Position numbers and translations under genes: made by a program. From the NCBI GenBank assembly GCA_036937835.1, contig CM072881.1, positions 352,501-416,500 on the forward strand: a stretch of 64,000 nucleotides of DNA, in the 5' to 3' direction. Positions 42,717-54,900 of this stretch are shown in pieces. The stretch is from Pampus argenteus. Its lineage: Eukaryota > Chordata > Actinopteri > Scombriformes > Stromateidae. The notes under the pieces were generated by a model. That model was given only the letters and a program-made list of their open reading frames with translations. It ran no database searches and was not told where the DNA came from. Position 1 is the stretch's first letter. The number at the start of each line of letters is the position of its first letter.

Positions 42717-45028
42717 CATGCCTAACTTTCGATTTTAAGAAGATAGATGTTAGTTCTGTGACTGTGATAAAATTGAGCTAGTTGCAGACTTTCAGCTTTG
42801 TTCTTGTTTCTGTCATAAAGGTAGGAAGTAAAAAGAGCTCCTACATAGATAAAGTATGGAATTAGTTTTTTCTTTCTTCCTTTTTTTAACTATTAGTTGT
42901 AGTATGTTTAACCTGTGTTAACTTGTGTTGCATTATTCAGTTGGAATGTACTGTATAAACTAAAGGGTTAATGCTCTTGCATTACCATGTATTTGTATGC
43001 AAATTGTACTTGCAGTTGTACTTTGCAACCTACGAAAATCTATTTATGGTAATCTGAAGGTTACAATGATCTTGAACTTAATGAGTGGAATATGTGTCTA
43101 ATCGCGCATAAAACCCTAAAATTAAATAGTCCTGTAACTGGTTACAAGTATAACCAATCATTTACAATCGAGTAACGCCTCAGGTGTAAACACGACCCAA
43201 ATACGCCTCTGGCTCAAATAAAAGTCATCAGCATCCACCACTCACATCTTGGACTTCATTCAAAAGTAGGCAAGGCACCTACAACACAGCAGCTAAATGA
43301 AATAATCAGAATTTTGTCTCTAGGTTTGGTAACCTAGAGATAAATGAATTCAGGTAAATACATAAAAGTGTATTATTGGTTTGTTTACAGTAATTTCCCC
43401 TTTGGTTAAGATTAAGAATATAATTCATATTTTATCCAGTTATCTAAGGCAATTCTTGGGTATTGTCAAAGTGGCAAAGGACACCAGAATGTGTACAGCA
43501 TAGTCAACATTTTGCTGAAGTCATTGCTGGTAAGGGTTTAGTGGAGCAGCGGCAGCTCTGGAGTCTCACATGTCTAATAAGAATAAGGCTTCCTCTATTT
43601 TTTTTTATTTTAAACTTCAAATTACTCCTTCCTTATTACCCCTTATAAATTTTATTTAAAACTTGAAGGGTATTTTAGAAGTATGTGTTAATGACACCAT
43701 ATTCACCCCCCACCCCCCAAAAGAACAACTTTATCAGAATAATTTGGTGCTATAGGAGGCTTTGACAGATGGTAATTAGGGTTAAGGTTTTCCTGCCACT
43801 TTAAATGGTTACTTCATGGGAATATGTAATATTGTCTAGAATTTTTTTTTTATATTTGTTCAAAATCTGATGTTTTTTTCATAAATTTTCAATATAAAAT
43901 GCATTTATATTGTAGTAGAGTAATTCCTCTTAAAATGACACAACCTCAAAAATAATGCGAACCATACGGGTTGAATGGGTTGATCCTCCTTTTCAGTTTT
44001 AACATGTTTAAATGGTTATATTGGATGTATGACCATCTGAGATTTGTAAGGAATCTCCATCACATGCAGCCATTTCAGCGTTATTTTGGTGGTTTACGTT
44101 CTTCTTGGACATTTAGCTGTAGTTCAGGCAGTCTTCTGCACTTGTTCCACCTGTTGAATGCAGCACATCAATTGACCCTACTGCTCTGATTGGGAATGGA
44201 GGTCTGCATATGTGATTAAGCCACTCGAACCGTTTGCATGGTTTTCATTTACCAATTTCTGCTTTGTTCACTTAATCTAAAAATACTTTCATCTTAACTT
44301 TAAATTGCCATTTTATCATTAAGGTATTGGAAGAAACGACTGCATTTGAAAAGTTGATATAATTTCATTACTGTAAATATTTCATTATGTTTTTCATTTA
44401 ATACAGCAACATTTTGCAGCAATATCAGTTCATTTAAATGGAATTGTAATTTAAACTGGATCAGTGGATTCATGCACAGAGGCAAAGTAAGAGCCAACTA
44501 CCTTTAGATTAGCAATAGCATGTTCCTGGCTTGTTAGCGTTAGCTTGACAGTAGTTCACCAATTAGCCCTTGGGAGTATACACTAAATTCGCATCACACT
44601 AAATTCAAGGTGGGACTACATACACAACTGTTTGGAAGCTCTAATAAGGTTTCGAAAGGCTTCTTGTTTCAGCATGGGAATTCACGGAATATAAATCCTG
44701 GATGATCTGTTCCTGATATTCAATTATAATAAATGAGAACATGTATATTTACATTATTTATATTTTGTAGGTAGAAGGATCCAAGTTAAATAGTTTCAAT
44801 ATTGGTGAATATCAACAGGCTTCATATTTTTATATTTTGGGAATGAAACTTTACAACCACACAGTCTCCAAATACAGTGCCAGACACCAAGAGGAAAGGG
44901 TCTTAATGCAACTGAGATCCCCAGGTCACATGACAGAGACTTGCCTTTAGAAGCAGTGACACAGGTGATCCTGTATTTGTGAGTAAAGGCCAAGGAAATG
45001 CTTTGTACTGCATTAGTAGATAAAACGG
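41524..45028. other. Intergenic DNA between convergent acbd4 and arhgap23
   Basis: No exon was found on either strand. I looked specifically on the minus strand for a further arhgap23 C-terminal exon ([11 protein letters not shown]-like) and saw none. A (TA)n tract lies at 42661-42710. The segment 43424-43462 resembles 40433-40475 in the LINE to the left. The arhgap23 3' UTR should occupy the right end of this block. Confidence 0.45.
42661..42710. repeat. (TA)25 microsatellite
   Basis: Fifty bases of uninterrupted TA. Confidence 0.97.
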
Positions 45029-45991
45029 TTAAACCACCACCGTGTGACGACGCCAGCCTCTTGTCTTGTCCCGCGTGTCCGGGGCTGTTCTCCTCAGAAC
45101 AACAGTGGAAGATCCCAGGGACCTTTGATCCATCCATCCTGAGGAAGAAGAGAAGAGAGGGGGAGCCTCCTGGGCGAGATGAGGGGGTGGATCAATTTGT
45201 TGAACTGAACCAGGACCTGCAACTGATCCCTGAGGAACCCCATCACTTCCATGTTGACCTGGTGCTCCCTCAATGACTCTGATTACCTCCACCCTCTCCG
45301 CTCTCCACCCTCTCACTCTGTCCTCACTCCTGTCCAGCTCAAAGTCTAGATTCATGGACATAGCCCTCATCCTTCCACCACTGGTCTTCCTGTAGTGGAC
45401 AAGCACTGGTTGGTTCCAGTCCAGCTGCTGGGCCCCATGAAGCCTGGAGGACTGGTATAGGTTGGGAAGCCTGGTGGGGGAAATCCAGAAAGGGACTGTG
45501 GTGTGTCCTCTCGCCAGATTGCGAGGCTTTGGGTATGGAGGAGGGCTGGTCATGGTTGGAGGTAGTGGGCATGTGGTCTGGTGGGCCTGGTGGTGTGAGT
45601 AAGGAAATCTGTTTGGACAAAGTTGGGGTGCAGCTCTTGACCTGCTCTCCCTTTCAGGATTTTTGGCACCATTGCCCGGTCCATTACTTACATCCTTTTC
45701 AGCTTCCTTTCCCTCTGTAGTCTCTTGAACCTTTACCCCATTTCCCTTTTCATTAGTTTTTTCTTTTTTAGGAATGGTATGTTCTTTCTTCACTGCCTCT
45801 TCCTCTCCTCCATCCTTTTCCTCTCCTCCGTAGTTGCTGGCCTTGATTGGCTCATGTTCAGAGTCCTCGTCAGCGCTTCTGCCCGAAAAGTGGGTACTGG
45901 GGTGTTTTTTACGTTTGCGGGTCACAGCAGAGATGATGGACTTGGACAGGAAGTCCCTGGCATTCAGGTCTTTCTTGGAGCCTGAAGAAAG
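45029..45991 (-). CDS. arhgap23: arhgap23 last visible exon, C-terminal tail
   Basis: Acceptor ATATTTCAG. It begins [20 protein letters not shown] with [11 protein letters not shown] (basic, conserved), then an acidic Lys/Glu-rich stretch, a Pro-rich middle without clear conservation, and a conserved end [10 protein letters not shown] directly before TAA. In mammalian ARHGAP23 HTVVVQSP is followed by several tens of residues. Either this protein ends here or a weak GTTTAA donor joins an exon I did not find. Confidence 0.82.
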   Translation of the reverse strand, partial: [320 protein letters not shown]

Positions 45992-48900
45992 CTGAAATAT
46001 CACATCCCAGTCAAAAATGGTCACTACTTTGTCTATTTCTGACATGTATGAAGAACGAGTAAGTCTTTCTTGCTTACCTTTGATTTAAGTGAATCGCCGG
46101 TAGTGGAATCTATTTAAAAAAAGAATAAGATGTCATCACTGGACAAGTAGTGGTAGTAGTGTTAGGAGTGGTACATAGGTGTGATATCTGGCTAATCACT
46201 GCACACACTACTGGTACTGCAAACATTCAGGAGAATTCTAGTCATTGTCAGAGAATGCATTTTAAAGTTTAGGCAAAAAAAATACTCCTGACATTGCAAA
46301 AATAGAGTAGAGTTCATCTTTGCTATCAGCAAGATAGAAAGAGGAGTGATGGTACATTGATGGAAAACCAAGATGGACCAAAATTAAATGAATGAAAATG
46401 ACACAAAGTGCAACAGAAACACCGAACACAAACACACAAGGAGGATGACCTGGTCCTACCGAAGAGGCTGATCCATTGTCTCAGCTAGAGAAAAGCAGAG
46501 CAGTAAAGTCCGGGAAAGAGAAGTTGAGACAAACGTTGGAAACATCATGAGTATCCACTGGAAGAAACATATCAGCTGGATAAAAAGTAGAGACGGATAT
46601 CTACTGGAAAGTTTAGAGAAAAGACAAATGCTAACTCAACTCTCACTTCCTCTCAGCTTTAAGAAGCTTTTAGCATCAGCTCATTGTTTTCGATTTAAAA
46701 CAAACTTCATTCGCATCAATTTCCTTAAGTAGTAGGCAGCTGTTTTTGACTAAAAATCTGTTTACAGCTTGGTGCAGGTTTATCAGACACAGTTAGTGAC
46801 TCGATGGTAAACAGTGGAACATTTAGCAGTTAAAGAGACACACACAAAGAGCTGATGGAGACCAAAATGGTCAATAGCCAATGGTCAGATATTTGTGCAA
46901 ATTTGACTTCTGTACGTTTATTTATCACCAACTGTACAAACACTGGCAGTTGGATAGCCGGCAGTGGACTCACCAACCATGTCTATGGGAGTGTGTGTGT
47001 TTGTGTTTAGCTCAGCCTATGTTTTCGAAGCAGGTTCATAAATCCTAGGGTATTTTCTCAGGCCAAAAAATGTTTACGATTTACGATTAGCATTGAATTA
47101 TTAGTTGTACTCATAACCACAGTCACCTGCTCCTTTCTCTGAGCTGAATATAAATACTAGGACCTAGAAAGATGCTTCTATCAAGGTCTGATACTGCATT
47201 ACACGACACTACATAAGCAGTTCACACAGTTATTGAAAAATGATCAGTGACTAGATTGCTACATCTATAGAGCATAGCTATCACTGCTTACATCACTTAC
47301 AGGATCGGGTCCTGAGGAACCCAGATCCTGGTGTGTTTGTTGATACTGTATTCACCACTATAGCACTTTATCAATGAGCATCAAGGCATAACCTGCGCTA
47401 TTAACTAATCGAGAAGGACTCTAAATTAAAGAACTAAATTATAACTAAATAATAGAATTAAATTTAGGACCCTAAATAAAATCTTGTTCTAAGGCCTTTA
47501 CTATTTAAGTATATATTGTACATACATGGCACATTACTAATTAAAAGTGTGCCTGATTAAGTTAATACAAACAAATTATTAACACATATACAATGTGGTT
47601 AAAGTGAGAGAAACATGTTAGCCCCAAAGCTAATTTTTGCCATGGAATAGTTGGGTAATCCGGCCCTGCTGCAAACATATTTTGTACCATTTTTCATTAA
47701 CACTTGGTGCAGCCTTATCATAATTAACTCCATCTGACCCAAGAGTCAGTATCTTTAAAAGCAGAACATATATAAAAAAATCTCTGAATTGGATATAAGT
47801 TGTTTACATTGATAAATTGAACCTCTCATAGCCAACATGTATTTCTGTTAGCTTATGACATAAACCAGCCCTGCTTCAGTACCCTCCTCACCTGATGCCT
47901 CTCCTGGCATTCCCGGCCTGCCAATGTTTGACAGCAAATGGTCAATGTTAGGCACAGGCTGCATCTCCTGCCTATCATCTGGGGCCTACACACACACACA
48001 CACACACACAACCATATCCAAAAAAGTACAAATAAGGGCATGTGACTACAAACAATTTCTGTATTCACATTCTCAGCTCTCAGCACTGACAGAGCCATAG
48101 CTGTGGTCATACATACCTTCTCTACCTTATCAAGCTCTCCTTCACTGAAGAACCAGTCATACTGTTGGAGTAACCAGACACAACATCACTGCATGTTGTT
48201 TATATAGAATATAATACTGACTTGTGATAAGTGGTGCATTATTTCTTGCATTGTCGAAGGTAGCTGTTGGTTCTTACATGCAGGATAAGTGTCTCCACTA
48301 TCTTGTAGCGGTCAGGCATGTGGGTGACCATGTCGGCCATATTGTCTTCCGACGTCCTTACCAGAGTGGGACCAAACACCAGAGCCAGGTTTCTTGGTTC
48401 CATCTGGAAATAAAATGAAAGTTACATCCATATTTCAGGTTGTGCAAGTGTTAAATCACATTTTCTCTCAAATTAAAATTGAATTAAGTGAAGAGTTACT
48501 TTATTCTTTTCAGAGTTATCTGCAACCTTCTTCAGGTGGCCCACCAGGAATTTAAGGGTGTGGTAATAGTAGTCTGGGAGGTTATGAATCTGGAAAGAAG
48601 AAAGACGTGTATAGGAAAGAAAAAGCTTGCTGTGAAAAAGTGGATTAGAGTTTATCAAGAAATTAATCTCTGACAAACACATTTCAGTAAACCATAATCT
48701 GTATTCACTACTCTGCATTCTGCTACGCCTTTTCAACACATACCAGTTTCTTCATGGTCTTAAGCCGATCCTCTGCATCTTCTATCCGGTTGGCATCAAT
48801 AAAATAATTGTATTTGTCTGTAGACAAAGAAGGTGTATGATGGAATTAATTTAAAAACAAGGACTATTATGAACATCAGAAAATTAAAATATGCAAAATT

Positions 48901-51900
48901 CAGCATTAGGTATGATCATTTCCACATGCAGATAGCATCTTTAGCTAACAAGCAGATGTTTGTAAGTAAAGGAAAAACTAAATAAAAAAAACAATCAATA
49001 AGCAGCCCCAATTTTACAGTATTGACTAAACGTTCAGTATGATTCATGTTGCACTTCACAATAAACAAATAGCTGGACGCACCATCAGTAAACAGTGGCT
49101 CAGGCAATTTTCGGAAAAATGATTTGAGAAGGCTGCTGATTACGTTCAGGTCCTGCCATCTCTGTGGACACATGAGGGAAAAAGATTTAGTGTTTCTGGT
49201 GTAAAATTCTAAAAATACCACTAATATTACATAATAATTTCTGGTATCAAAGTAAAACAACAGTTTAACAGATGTTTCCTCTACACCTCCTCAGCAGTGT
49301 TGAAGTCATTGCCCTTGTTGAGATGCTCCTGCAGGTTGGACACCATAGCGTTGTTCCCTGGCACCCGGTAGATGCCAGTGTACTCCAGACCTGTCTCCTC
49401 CACCACCCCGCAGCACATTTCCACGATCAGAGGGACAAACTATGGAGAGGACAAGAGGAAGCCAGAGGTGTGATGGAAAATAAGGAGGAGAGGAAGAGAC
49501 GTAGATAAATGTAGATAAAATGCAGGCAGGAATAAAGGAGAATAAGAAACAAAAGCATAGAGGTGTGGTTGAAGGTGAGGGTGGAAGTAAAAAAGGAAAA
49601 GATCAATATTTAACAAAATAATCATAAGAATAAAAATAATGGTAAATAATGACGTCAATTAAGTGTGTTATAATGCTGTAAATCGGTTTAATGTTTATTA
49701 TTAACACAAGGTGGCACTCATGCATCTGTGTAATGTGGGGATGTGGCCAGCAAGGGTTAAAGAAGACATGTTTACAGGTTCCACTGCTACTGTCACAGGT
49801 TCCACTGCTAATGTAATAATTTATCATTCATTGTAACCTATTCACATTTTATCATCCATTGTAATTTATTAAAATTCATTGTGAATGTACAATATGTGTG
49901 TGTTGATTTGTTCTGTCCATGTGACATCCATTGCACGTCTGTCCGTCCTGGGAGAGGGATCCCTCCTCTGTGGCTCTTCCTGAGGTTTCTTCCACCTTTT
50001 TCCCTGTTAAAAGTTTTTTTTGGTGGGCAAGTTTTTCCTCACTCGAACTGAGGGTCTAAGGACAGAGGGTGTCACTCCCTGTACAGATTGTAAAGCCCTC
50101 CGAGACAAATATATTTTGTGATTTTGGGCTATATAAATAAAATTTGATTGATTGATTGATGTTCAATGCTCTAAGAGACCGTGATGTATGTTTGACAAAT
50201 AATTCAGATAAAGGTGAAAACTCGGAATCTTCGTCCTTTTTATTCTTTCCTTCCTTTTTTATTTGACAAGTTACCACATATTTTCTTGCGATGAGGTGAA
50301 CGGGAAGAGTTTTTCATGTTTATTTTTCTTAGTTAGCTATAACAATTCAAGTGTGATAGTTAGCTTTCAATAGGCGATTACATAAGTGACAACATTGAAG
50401 ATGGACAAGTCATCGCCGAGGAACAAGAAGTGGACGGCGAAAGAAACAGAGCGCCAGTAGCTGGGGAAGGGGATCACAGAGCAGTACAACAACCTGTGCA
50501 GACAATAGCAACGTTTGGGACAATGTAGAGGGAGACGAGGATTGTTTACACCCGGGATCAGCTGTTAGGCCTGCGACATACACCCCTTCTCTGCGCGGAG
50601 CGGCCGGAGATCCCCAGGGAGTTAAGGAGGAAGAGAAGAGGATGCAGAGCGGGAGTGAAGCGCCGGGAACAAAAAAGACGGTATAAGCCATGTTTACCGT
50701 CTGTCATCATGGGGAACGTAAGATCTCTCCCCAACAAGTTGGAAGAGCTAACGGCGCTGACCCGGCTGCAGAGGGAGTACAGGGAATGCAGCCGCATGTG
50801 CTTCACGGAGACGTGACTGACTGAACTTTCTCCGAACTCGCACGTTAACCTGGACGCATTCCAACTCGTCCGTGTGGACAGAAAAGCAACGGAGAGCGGT
50901 AAGAAGAAGGGAGGGGGGGTCGCTGTGTTTGTGAACGATAGATGGTGCCACCTGGGACACATTAGGGTGAAGGAGCAACTTTGCACCAAAAAACTTGGAG
51001 CTGTTAGCAGTCAGCATGTGGCCATACTACCTCCCGAGGGAGTTTTCACAGGTCATTGCCGTGCCGTACACCCCCCCCCCCCGACGGTCGCTGCGGCAGC
51101 TACAGACCAGATTCACACTGTCGTCTTGCAGCTCATCTCCGGGGACTTCAATCATGCCTCTCTGTCCTCTGCTCTCCCCACCTGCACCCAGTACGTGAAC
51201 TGCCACACCAGAGATAATAAAACGTTGGACTTACTGTACCCCCCCCACCGGGTCACTCTGATCACAACCTTGTTCACCTCGTCATAGATTACACCCCTGT
51301 GGTGAATAAACAACGACCTGTGAAGAGGCGTGTGAAGCAGTGGTCTGAGGAGACCAGTGCTAGGCTCAGAGACTGCTTCGAGACAACAGACTCGGAAGCA
51401 CTCTGCAGCCCCCACAGCAATGACATTGACAGCATGACTGACTGTATCACGGATTATATTAACTTCTGTGTGGAGAACACTGTGTCCTCCAAGTTGGTAC
51501 AGTGTTTTCCTAACAACAAACCCTGGGTGACTCCCGAGATTAAGGCCCTGTTGAATGAGAAGAAGAGGGTCTTCAGATCGGGGGACAAAGAAGAGCTGCA
51601 TAGAGTCCAGAGGGAACTCCGTCTAAGGGATCAGGAAGGGGAAGGACAGCTACAGGAGGAAACTGGAGAAGCAGATGGAGCAGAACAACGCCAGGGACGT
51701 CTGGAGAGGACTGCAGACCATCGCAGGCCATGGAAAAGGAGTGGGGAGGAACCCAGTAAGTGGGGACAAGGACTGGGCAGATGAACTGAATCTGTTCTTC
51801 AACAGATTTGATTGTGACCACCACCCTCTATCACTTCCCCAGATCCCATTCACACCTCCCCTGGCCGGCTCCCCCTCCCCCTGCACCTCCACTCCTCAGC

Positions 51901-54900
51901 CTGACACCTTCAACTACCCTCCCCCTGAGACTCTCACAACTCATCACCCCCACCCCAACCATCCTCCACCCCCCTCTCCATAACAGATGATTAGGTGAGG
52001 AGTCAACTAAAAAAGATCAAGGCAAGGAAGGTCCCGGGCCCGGACAGCATCAGCCCCAGGCTCCTTAAGGAGTGTGTGGACCAGCTCTGTGGTGTCGTCA
52101 CTTATTCAACCTGAGCCTGAGCCTGGAGAAGGTCCCAGCCTTGTGGAAGACCTCCTGTGTGGTCCCGGTACCAAAGACGCTGCGCCCCAAGGAGCCTAAC
52201 CATTTCAGGCCTGTTGCCCTGACTTCTCACCTCATGAAGACTATGGACAGGATCATCCTGAGACACCTAAGACCGCTGGTGGGCACACGGCTGGATCCCC
52301 TGCAGTTTGCTTACCAACCTGGGATCGGGGTGGATGACACAGTACTTTACCTGCTGCACAGATCGCTGCTCCACCTGGAGGACAGCAGGTGCGCTGTGAG
52401 GGTCATGTTTTTTTGACTTCTCAAGTGCATTTAATACCATCCAGCCTTCACTGCTCAGAGTGAAGATGGAAAGTGTGGGAGTAGACCAACACCTGGCTGC
52501 GTGGACAACTGACTACCTCACCAACAGACCACGGTTTGTGAAGCTCCAGCACTGTGTGTCTGACGTGGTGCTCTGTAGCACAGGTGCCCCTCAGGGTACG
52601 GTGCTCTCCCCCTTCCTCTTCACCCTCTACACCTCGGACTTCTCCTACAACACGGCCCACTGCCACGTCCAGAAGTCCTCCGATGACACAGCCGTCGTTG
52701 GATGTGTTACAGAGGAGGACGATCGGGAATACAGGATGCTCATCAGGGACTTTGTCAGCTGGTGTGAACTAAACTAGCTTCAGCTCAACACCAGCAAGAC
52801 AAAGGAGATTATAGTAAACTTCCAGAGGAAGGCATCCCAATTCGCACCGGTGAACATCCAGGGATCGGACATAGAGGTGGTGCAGAGCTACAGATTCCTG
52901 GGTGTTCACCTCAACAATAACCTGGACTGGACTGACAACACCCATGCTCTCTACAAGAAGGGCCAGAGTCGTCACCACCTGCTGAGGAGGCTGAGGTATG
53001 CAGGGCTCTCCTCAGGACCTTTTATGACTCTGAGGTGGCCTCAGCCATCCTTTATGTTGTGGTCTGCTGGAGAGGGGGCAACACGGACAGGGACAGATGC
53101 AGACTGAATAGACTTATTAGAAGAGCGAGCTCTGTCCTGCCGTCCTCTGGACTCCATTGAGGAAGTGGGTGAGAGGAGGATGTTAGCTAAGCTGACATCC
53201 ATCATGGACAACTCCTCTCATCCCCTACATGACACTGTGGGGTCTCTGAGCAGCTCCTTCACCAGCAGACTGTTACACCCACGGTGTAAGAAGGAGAGGT
53301 TCCGCAGGTCCTTCATCCCTGCTGCTGTGAGACTTTACAACACCTGCACCTGAATGTTGTAATCTCCTGTCAAATAAATAGCAATGTCCCATGTCATCAA
53401 GCTAAGTGATGGTCGACTGTTCCGCAGACATAAAGATCATGTGCGTCTGCATCATGATAAAGACCCAGAGACTGTCAGCACTGCAGAGTTGCCACTGGTG
53501 ACTACTGGAGGAGCAACTCCAGTAGAGGAATCTCCACCAGAGGTGTCTGTGCCACCGGCAGAGGATAGAAAATCAGGCCCGACACCCAGACACCCCAGGC
53601 CCCTTTGGTGACAGCAGCACTGGATCCTCCCAAATCACCAATGCGTGAGGTGGCTGCTGATTCACAGGAGACAGTGCGCAGATCACAGCGTACTCGAAAG
53701 CCTCCTGACAGAGAGTATTTGATAAGTGCTATTGTTTTACAATTCATATAACATATTATGTTATTATGTTATGTGTAGGCAAATTTACTTTAAGATACTT
53801 TTTGTGTGTGTGATGTGTCATTGTTATTATTGGTGTATGAAAGTAATTTATACCAGGTTCATTTTCAGTTTATTGAAGTCATAGTAATGGGGAACTTCTG
53901 ATCTTAGTGGGGAAAGAGTGTTATAATGCTGAAGTAAATCTGTTTAATGTTCATTATTATCACAAGGTGGCACTCATGCAACTGTGTAATGTGGGGATGT
54001 GGCCAGCAAGGGTTAATTCTTAGAAAAAGACATGTTCTGGTGTCACAGGTCAATGCTCTAAGAGACCGTGATGTATGTTTGACAAATAATTCAGATAAAG
54101 GTGAAAACTTAGCATCTTCGTTTGTGGTCCTTTTTATGTGACAAGTTACCACAAAGTGGAACTTTTGAGCTCAGACTATTTTGTTACTTTCGCACTGACA
54201 GTAATCTGGTAGATCTGATCAATCTGTGACTAAACCTGAGAAAACAATTACTCAATTTGCTGTATCCCAGAATGTAACATACACATATTGCCCAAAGTAT
54301 ATGGCCACCTGCCTTGACTCGCATATGAACTATAAAGTGACATCAGATAAAACTGAAGTTCTCGTAATAGGACCCAAACACCTTAGAGACTATCATTCCA
54401 GAGATTTAGCCTTAGATGGGATCACCCTGGCCTCCAGCTCCACCATAAAAAATCTTGGCGTTGTTTTTGATCAAGACTTGTCCTTTAATAACTATATAAA
54501 ACAACTTTCGAGGACTGCATTCTTCCACTTACGTAACATTGCCAAAATCAGACACATCATTTCTCAAGCGGATGCAGAAAAACTAGTCCATGCATTTGTT
54601 ACTTCTAGGCTGGACTATTGTAACTCTTTGCTATCAGGCTGCTCTAATAAGTGTCTTAAGAGTTTGCAGCTGATTCAGAACGCTGCTGCACGTGTTCTGA
54701 CAGGAACCAAAATCAGAGATCACATCTCTCCCATTTTGGCTTCCTTGCACTGGCTACCCGTTAAATCTAGAATAGAATTTAAAATTCTTCTACTAACTTA
54801 CAAAGCTCTTCATGGTCAGGCACCATCATATCTAAAAGAGCTCATAGCACCTTACTTCCCCACTAGAACACTGCGCTCCCAGGATGGTGGGTTCCTTGTG

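Larger units (their letters stand above)
49666..54153 (+). mobile_element. Ty3/gypsy LTR retrotransposon, mostly replaced by a LINE
   Basis: The 5' LTR 49666-50278 (containing an L2 insertion) and the 3' LTR 53919-54153 both run TGTTATAATG...TTACCACA. AAGTG flanks both sides (49661-49665 and 54154-54158), a perfect 5-bp duplication. A polypurine tract GTGGGGAAAGAG (53907-53918) precedes the 3' LTR. Internally only a short leader (50279 to about 50525) and the end of the pol frame (53384-53760) remain around the LINE at 50525-53378. It sits in the long arhgap23 intron. Confidence 0.93.

Noticed and set aside
43971..44189. 72-residue frame in intergenic DNA
   Set aside because: No homology recognised, no splice or promoter signal, within chance length for this base composition.
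45529..45720. Plus-strand frames over 45000-46000
   Set aside because: They are antisense shadows of the arhgap23 terminal exon.
53384..53611. Independent small host gene
   Set aside because: The GRLFRRHKDHVR end with Pro-rich tail, next to a polypurine tract and LTR, identifies it as gypsy pol remnant.
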